From: Candidatus Zixiibacteriota bacterium
Lineage (GTDB): Bacteria; Zixibacteria; MSB-5A5; SM1-73
Assembly (NCBI GenBank): GCA_023129805.1
Contig: JAGMBK010000022.1
Span: 1 to 17,099, forward strand
Direction of reading: 5' to 3'
DNA length: 17,099 nucleotides
The notes below the pieces were generated by a model, which made no database searches, was not told the origin of the DNA, and was given only the letters and a program-made list of their open reading frames with translations. The position numbers were made by a program, and so were the translations under genes. Below are positions 14,284 through 17,099 of this stretch, piece by piece (position 1 is the stretch's first letter; each line of letters starts with the position of its first letter).

Positions 14284-14332
14284 GCAGTTTTTCATTAGTT
14301 TGGCAAACCTGAAGGTTTGCACTCCAAATACG

Positions 14333-15079
14333 ATGATCACCAACTTCTACACTAATCCGGAGAAGATCAACAAAGAAACTCTGACCATCGACGGGGACGA
14401 GGCAAAGCATATCCTCTCAGTTCTCCGCCATGGCTCCGGGGATATGATCGATGTGGTGGATGGCTGTGGCACAAAATACAAGGTTCAAATTGAAGAAATC
14501 TCCCGAGATTTTTTGCAAGGAAGGATTCTTTCACGCACCCACAAGGAAAATGAACCTAACTGTCATCTCACCCTGGCTCAGGCTGTCTGCCGAAAGGAGA
14601 GAATGGATTTTTTGATCGAGAAGGCAACCGAGATCGGGGTTAGCTCCCTCATTCCTATACTGACTGAAAGAAACCTGATTAAAGTTAGGGGAATTTCAAG
14701 CCAGAAAAAGAAAATCGACCGGTGGAGAAGATTGGCAATTGCCAGCATGAAACAATCGCTTAGAACCGTATTGCCGGAAATACAAGATATAATCGAGTTC
14801 GAACAACTGCTTTCAAAAGTCAAAAACTACGATCTGTGTTTGATCGCCAGTTTAACTAAAGATTCAAAAAGCATAAAAGAGTGTGAACAGCTAAAAGTGG
14901 GGGTGAAAAATATTCTTCTCATAGTTGGTCCCGAAGCCGGCTTCACCGAGGAGGAGCTTTCCAAAGCCAAAACCCAGGGAGCCATTCCCATAAGTTTGGG
15001 CTCAAGAAGGCTCCGCACCGAGACTGCAGGTGTGGTCTTCTCATCTTTGGTCCTTCATCAACTGGATGATTTGGGGTAA
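14333..15079 (+). CDS. rsmE: 16S rRNA (uracil-1498-N3)-methyltransferase RsmE
   Basis: This 248-residue SPOUT methyltransferase methylates U1498 in helix 44 of 16S rRNA, using S-adenosylmethionine. The N-terminal PUA-like part (residues 1-70, GDEAKHILSVLRHGSGD) precedes the knot domain. Conserved blocks are EKATEIGV at 96-103, KQSLR at 140-144, IVGPEAGFTEEE at 197-208 and SLGSRRLRTETA at 221-232, the last two making the cofactor-binding knot. I set the start at ATG 14333, which gives the usual MxxNFYT-like beginning. An in-frame TTG at 14300 would add residues encoded by a hairpin repeat. There is no clear ribosome site before 14333. In many bacteria the order is dnaJ, prmA, rsmE; here a repeat island stands where prmA would be. 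Confidence 0.93.
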   Translation: MITNFYTNPEKINKETLTIDGDEAKHILSVLRHGSGDMIDVVDGCGTKYKVQIEEISRDFLQGRILSRTHKENEPNCHLTLAQAVCRKERMDFLIEKATEIGVSSLIPILTERNLIKVRGISSQKKKIDRWRRLAIASMKQSLRTVLPEIQDIIEFEQLLSKVKNYDLCLIASLTKDSKSIKECEQLKVGVKNILLIVGPEAGFTEEELSKAKTQGAIPISLGSRRLRTETAGVVFSSLVLHQLDDLG

Positions 15080-15200
15080 AACAGTTCACTTCCCGTTGGA
15101 GCAGGGGCTCGCCCTGAAGGGTTCAACCCGTGTCCCAACGACAACCTGTCATATTGGTCACCTTTTCTTCGTCAATATATCCCCCGCCAAGCCGATAATA

Positions 15201-15335
15201 AATTAAGGTCGTACGTGTGCCTGTCGGGTCCCTGACCCGACAGGTAAAATCCGATCAAAGCAAGATATGGGTTTCCCGCCAGGTCAAGGGATGCGTATGC
15301 ATTCATACGAACCTGGCGGGCACAGAATTAAGGTC
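15201..15335. repeat. Two hairpins bracketed by a 10-base direct repeat
   Basis: AATTAAGGTC occurs at 15201-15210 and 15326-15335. Between them are a perfect 11-base-pair hairpin (CCTGTCGGGTC 15220-15230 with GACCCGACAGG 15234-15244) and a longer imperfect one (CCCGCCAGGT 15275-15284 with ACCTGGCGGG 15311-15320) containing an inner GTATG/CATAC stem. The rest of 15080-15383 shows no gene or promoter I can support. Confidence 0.65.
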
Positions 15336-15383
15336 TATCTTTCTTTGAGCATGCTTTAATTTCACCTCATTCGAGTTCATCTG

Positions 15384-17099
15384 ATGGCTAAACTTGTCAC
15401 ATTTGGAAAAGAGTATCTTTTATCTGTGGCTGAAATTTTCTTCTTTCTGGCACTGTTTGGAATTCTTTTGTTAATTGATTTTCCCATTTATCTCAAACTC
15501 GCCTCCGCTTTCATATTCATACTCTTCGTTGTTGGATGGTTTCTGTTGAGTTTTTCCAAGCAACAACAGAGGTACCAACTTTTAGCTGAAGAGCAAAAAC
15601 AAAACAGCGAAAAGCTAAAAAGGCTGTTAAAGCTGACTGTGGAGCTTCCAGGTATTTCCTTCGTCCGCAATAAATTGCCTGAGATTACACCCACCCTGAT
15701 CCATTTGTTTAGAGAATATTTCAATTCGGACAAGTTTTTGCTTTTTGTGAAAAAAGGAAATGCTTATCAGGTGCTGGTAGCCAACAAGGTAACTTTGCCG
15801 GAACGGAGCAAGATAACCATTAAATCCAACACCGAATTCATTTCCCTGTTGAAGTCTGCAGAGGAATTGAAGGATCTTGAATTTATTCAATCAGTCAAGG
15901 TTCCATCCTCGTTTCGATCCTTGCAAAAACAATACCGGTTTGACCGTCTTATCCCTCTGGCAACCGAATCAGATCTGTGGGGATTTGTTATGTTGTCCTG
16001 CGATAAACCTTCTGCTGAAAACCTGCATAATGTTGAACACCCCTTAGACGAGAAATTCCCCTTATCTGTGCTCAATCAGATCGCACTAAGTTTAGAAAAA
16101 GAGGATCTTTCGAGCAAGCTTGAAGAACTTGAAAGTAAATCTAACACAAATTCTAAGCTCATCAGAACTGAATTATCGGTTTTAAACAGTGATCTAAAAA
16201 GAAAGATCTTCGATCTGAATGCGGTTCTGGGATTGGTCAAAAACCTTTACTCCATGCTGGAAGAGGAAGGGCTCTTTTCCGTGTTAGCCCGAATGATGCA
16301 GGACCAACTGGGAGCAAAATCTGTATTTTTGATGTTGCCTCATAAAGAAAACGGAGACGTGGTGGGAGAAACTTTTTATGGCGCCCAAACCTCCGATCTA
16401 TTCGGCAAAAGAAGCATTTCCGAGCTAAGAATAGAAAAGGGGAAAGCTCTGTATAATTGGATCAAAAATGAGAAGCAAATCTGGCGTCTTTACACCATGC
16501 AAAGGATCTCCCGGGAGGAGGAACTTCTTAAGGCCCTCCTGGATTTTGGCTTTCAGATCGGGGCTAAGCTTTCGTTCGACCGCGACAGCTTCGGGATAGT
16601 CTTTTTGGGCGAAAAGACGGACGGTGCTAAGTATCGGCAGATAGACTTAGATATTCTGGCTATTCTGGTCGATATGGGTGTGATCACTTACAGGAATATC
16701 AAAAGGTTTAAAAGTATAGAAGAACTTTCTTACACCGACAGCATCACCGGGCTTTATAACTATCGTTACTTTTATAAGCGCCTGACCGAAGAGGTGTTCC
16801 GAGCAAAAAGGTTTGGCCGAAAATTGGCTTTTGTCATCTTCGATATCGATGATTTCAAAATCTACAACGATACCTACGGACACCAAGCTGGGGATCAGTT
16901 GCTCAAGCAACTGGGCGAGCTTCTTTCCAACACGGTGAGGTCGATTGACGTGGTCTCCCGATATGGTGGAGAGGAGTTCTGTGTGATCATGCCGGAGTCC
17001 GATCAACAGGAGTGTTTGAAGTTCACAGAAAGGCTCCGCAAAAACATCATGAATTTCCCCTTCAAGTCCGAATTTGGATCTCATTTGAGTCAACTGACC
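15384..17099 (+). CDS. Membrane-anchored GAF/GGDEF diguanylate cyclase (C-terminal end outside window)
   Basis: The first 572 codons of a signalling enzyme are present; the frame is open to the right edge. Residues about 12-33 and 38-57 are two membrane helices with almost no loop outside. A coiled-coil-like stretch follows (about 58-80), then a weak GAF-like region (about 85-215), a second coiled coil (about 225-265) and another GAF-like region (about 270-440). The GGDEF domain starts near 450 with YTDSITGLYNYRYF. It has FDIDDFKIYNDTYGHQAGD, the active GGEEF at 528-532 and the product-inhibition site RSID at 519-522, the right five residues earlier. It should make cyclic di-GMP and be inhibited by it. 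The start ATG at 15384 has only a weak ribosome site. What the GAF regions bind is unknown. Confidence 0.9.
   Translation, partial: MAKLVTFGKEYLLSVAEIFFFLALFGILLLIDFPIYLKLASAFIFILFVVGWFLLSFSKQQQRYQLLAEEQKQNSEKLKRLLKLTVELPGISFVRNKLPEITPTLIHLFREYFNSDKFLLFVKKGNAYQVLVANKVTLPERSKITIKSNTEFISLLKSAEELKDLEFIQSVKVPSSFRSLQKQYRFDRLIPLATESDLWGFVMLSCDKPSAENLHNVEHPLDEKFPLSVLNQIALSLEKEDLSSKLEELESKSNTNSKLIRTELSVLNSDLKRKIFDLNAVLGLVKNLYSMLEEEGLFSVLARMMQDQLGAKSVFLMLPHKENGDVVGETFYGAQTSDLFGKRSISELRIEKGKALYNWIKNEKQIWRLYTMQRISREEELLKALLDFGFQIGAKLSFDRDSFGIVFLGEKTDGAKYRQIDLDILAILVDMGVITYRNIKRFKSIEELSYTDSITGLYNYRYFYKRLTEEVFRAKRFGRKLAFVIFDIDDFKIYNDTYGHQAGDQLLKQLGELLSNTVRSIDVVSRYGGEEFCVIMPESDQQECLKFTERLRKNIMNFPFKSEFGSHLSQLT

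Noticed and set aside
16647..17093. 148-codon minus-strand open frame
   Set aside because: It is antisense to the GGDEF domain, whose motifs are certain.

Overview
The window carries about 14 protein genes in short operons, separated by intergenic islands full of palindromic repeats. Lipoproteins, a SPOR-domain protein, a menaquinone-pathway prenyltransferase and a predicted periplasmic heme sensor point to a Gram-negative, probably anaerobic or respiring, bacterium. Gene content and repeat style resemble uncultivated FCB-type lineages such as Zixibacteria, but this placement is an impression and cannot be proved from one window.

Left part (1-3934, minus strand). At the left edge is the N-terminal half of a membrane sensor with a periplasmic domain holding one CxxCH and one CxxxxCH heme-type motif, followed by a HAMP domain. 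Upstream of it lies a HIT-leuC-leuD operon with its own promoter near 3978-4005. The leuC gene is unusual: about 125 residues with two helix-turn-helix-like repeats precede a complete isopropylmalate dehydratase large subunit. A possible lysine-rich small ORF and a terminator follow leuD.

Middle part (4354-7760, plus strand). A tight operon encodes mannose-1-phosphate guanylyltransferase, a SPOR-domain lipoprotein, a YrdC/Sua5-type tRNA modification enzyme and a MenA-type prenyltransferase. It is followed by a small GIY-YIG nuclease gene embedded between inverted-repeat units (7770-8414), and then by an orphan B12-binding radical SAM protein.

Right part (10231-17099, plus strand). A DUF4389 membrane protein, a lipoprotein with three Ig-like repeats, dnaJ with a good promoter and a leader able to form alternative hairpins, rsmE, and a membrane-anchored diguanylate cyclase cut by the right edge. 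A 560-base repeat island separates dnaJ from rsmE.

The points most worth following are the HTH-LeuC fusion, the REPIN-like repeat units around the GIY-YIG gene, the dnaJ leader, and the two-motif heme sensor. No CRISPR array, rRNA, tRNA, phage or complete insertion sequence was seen.
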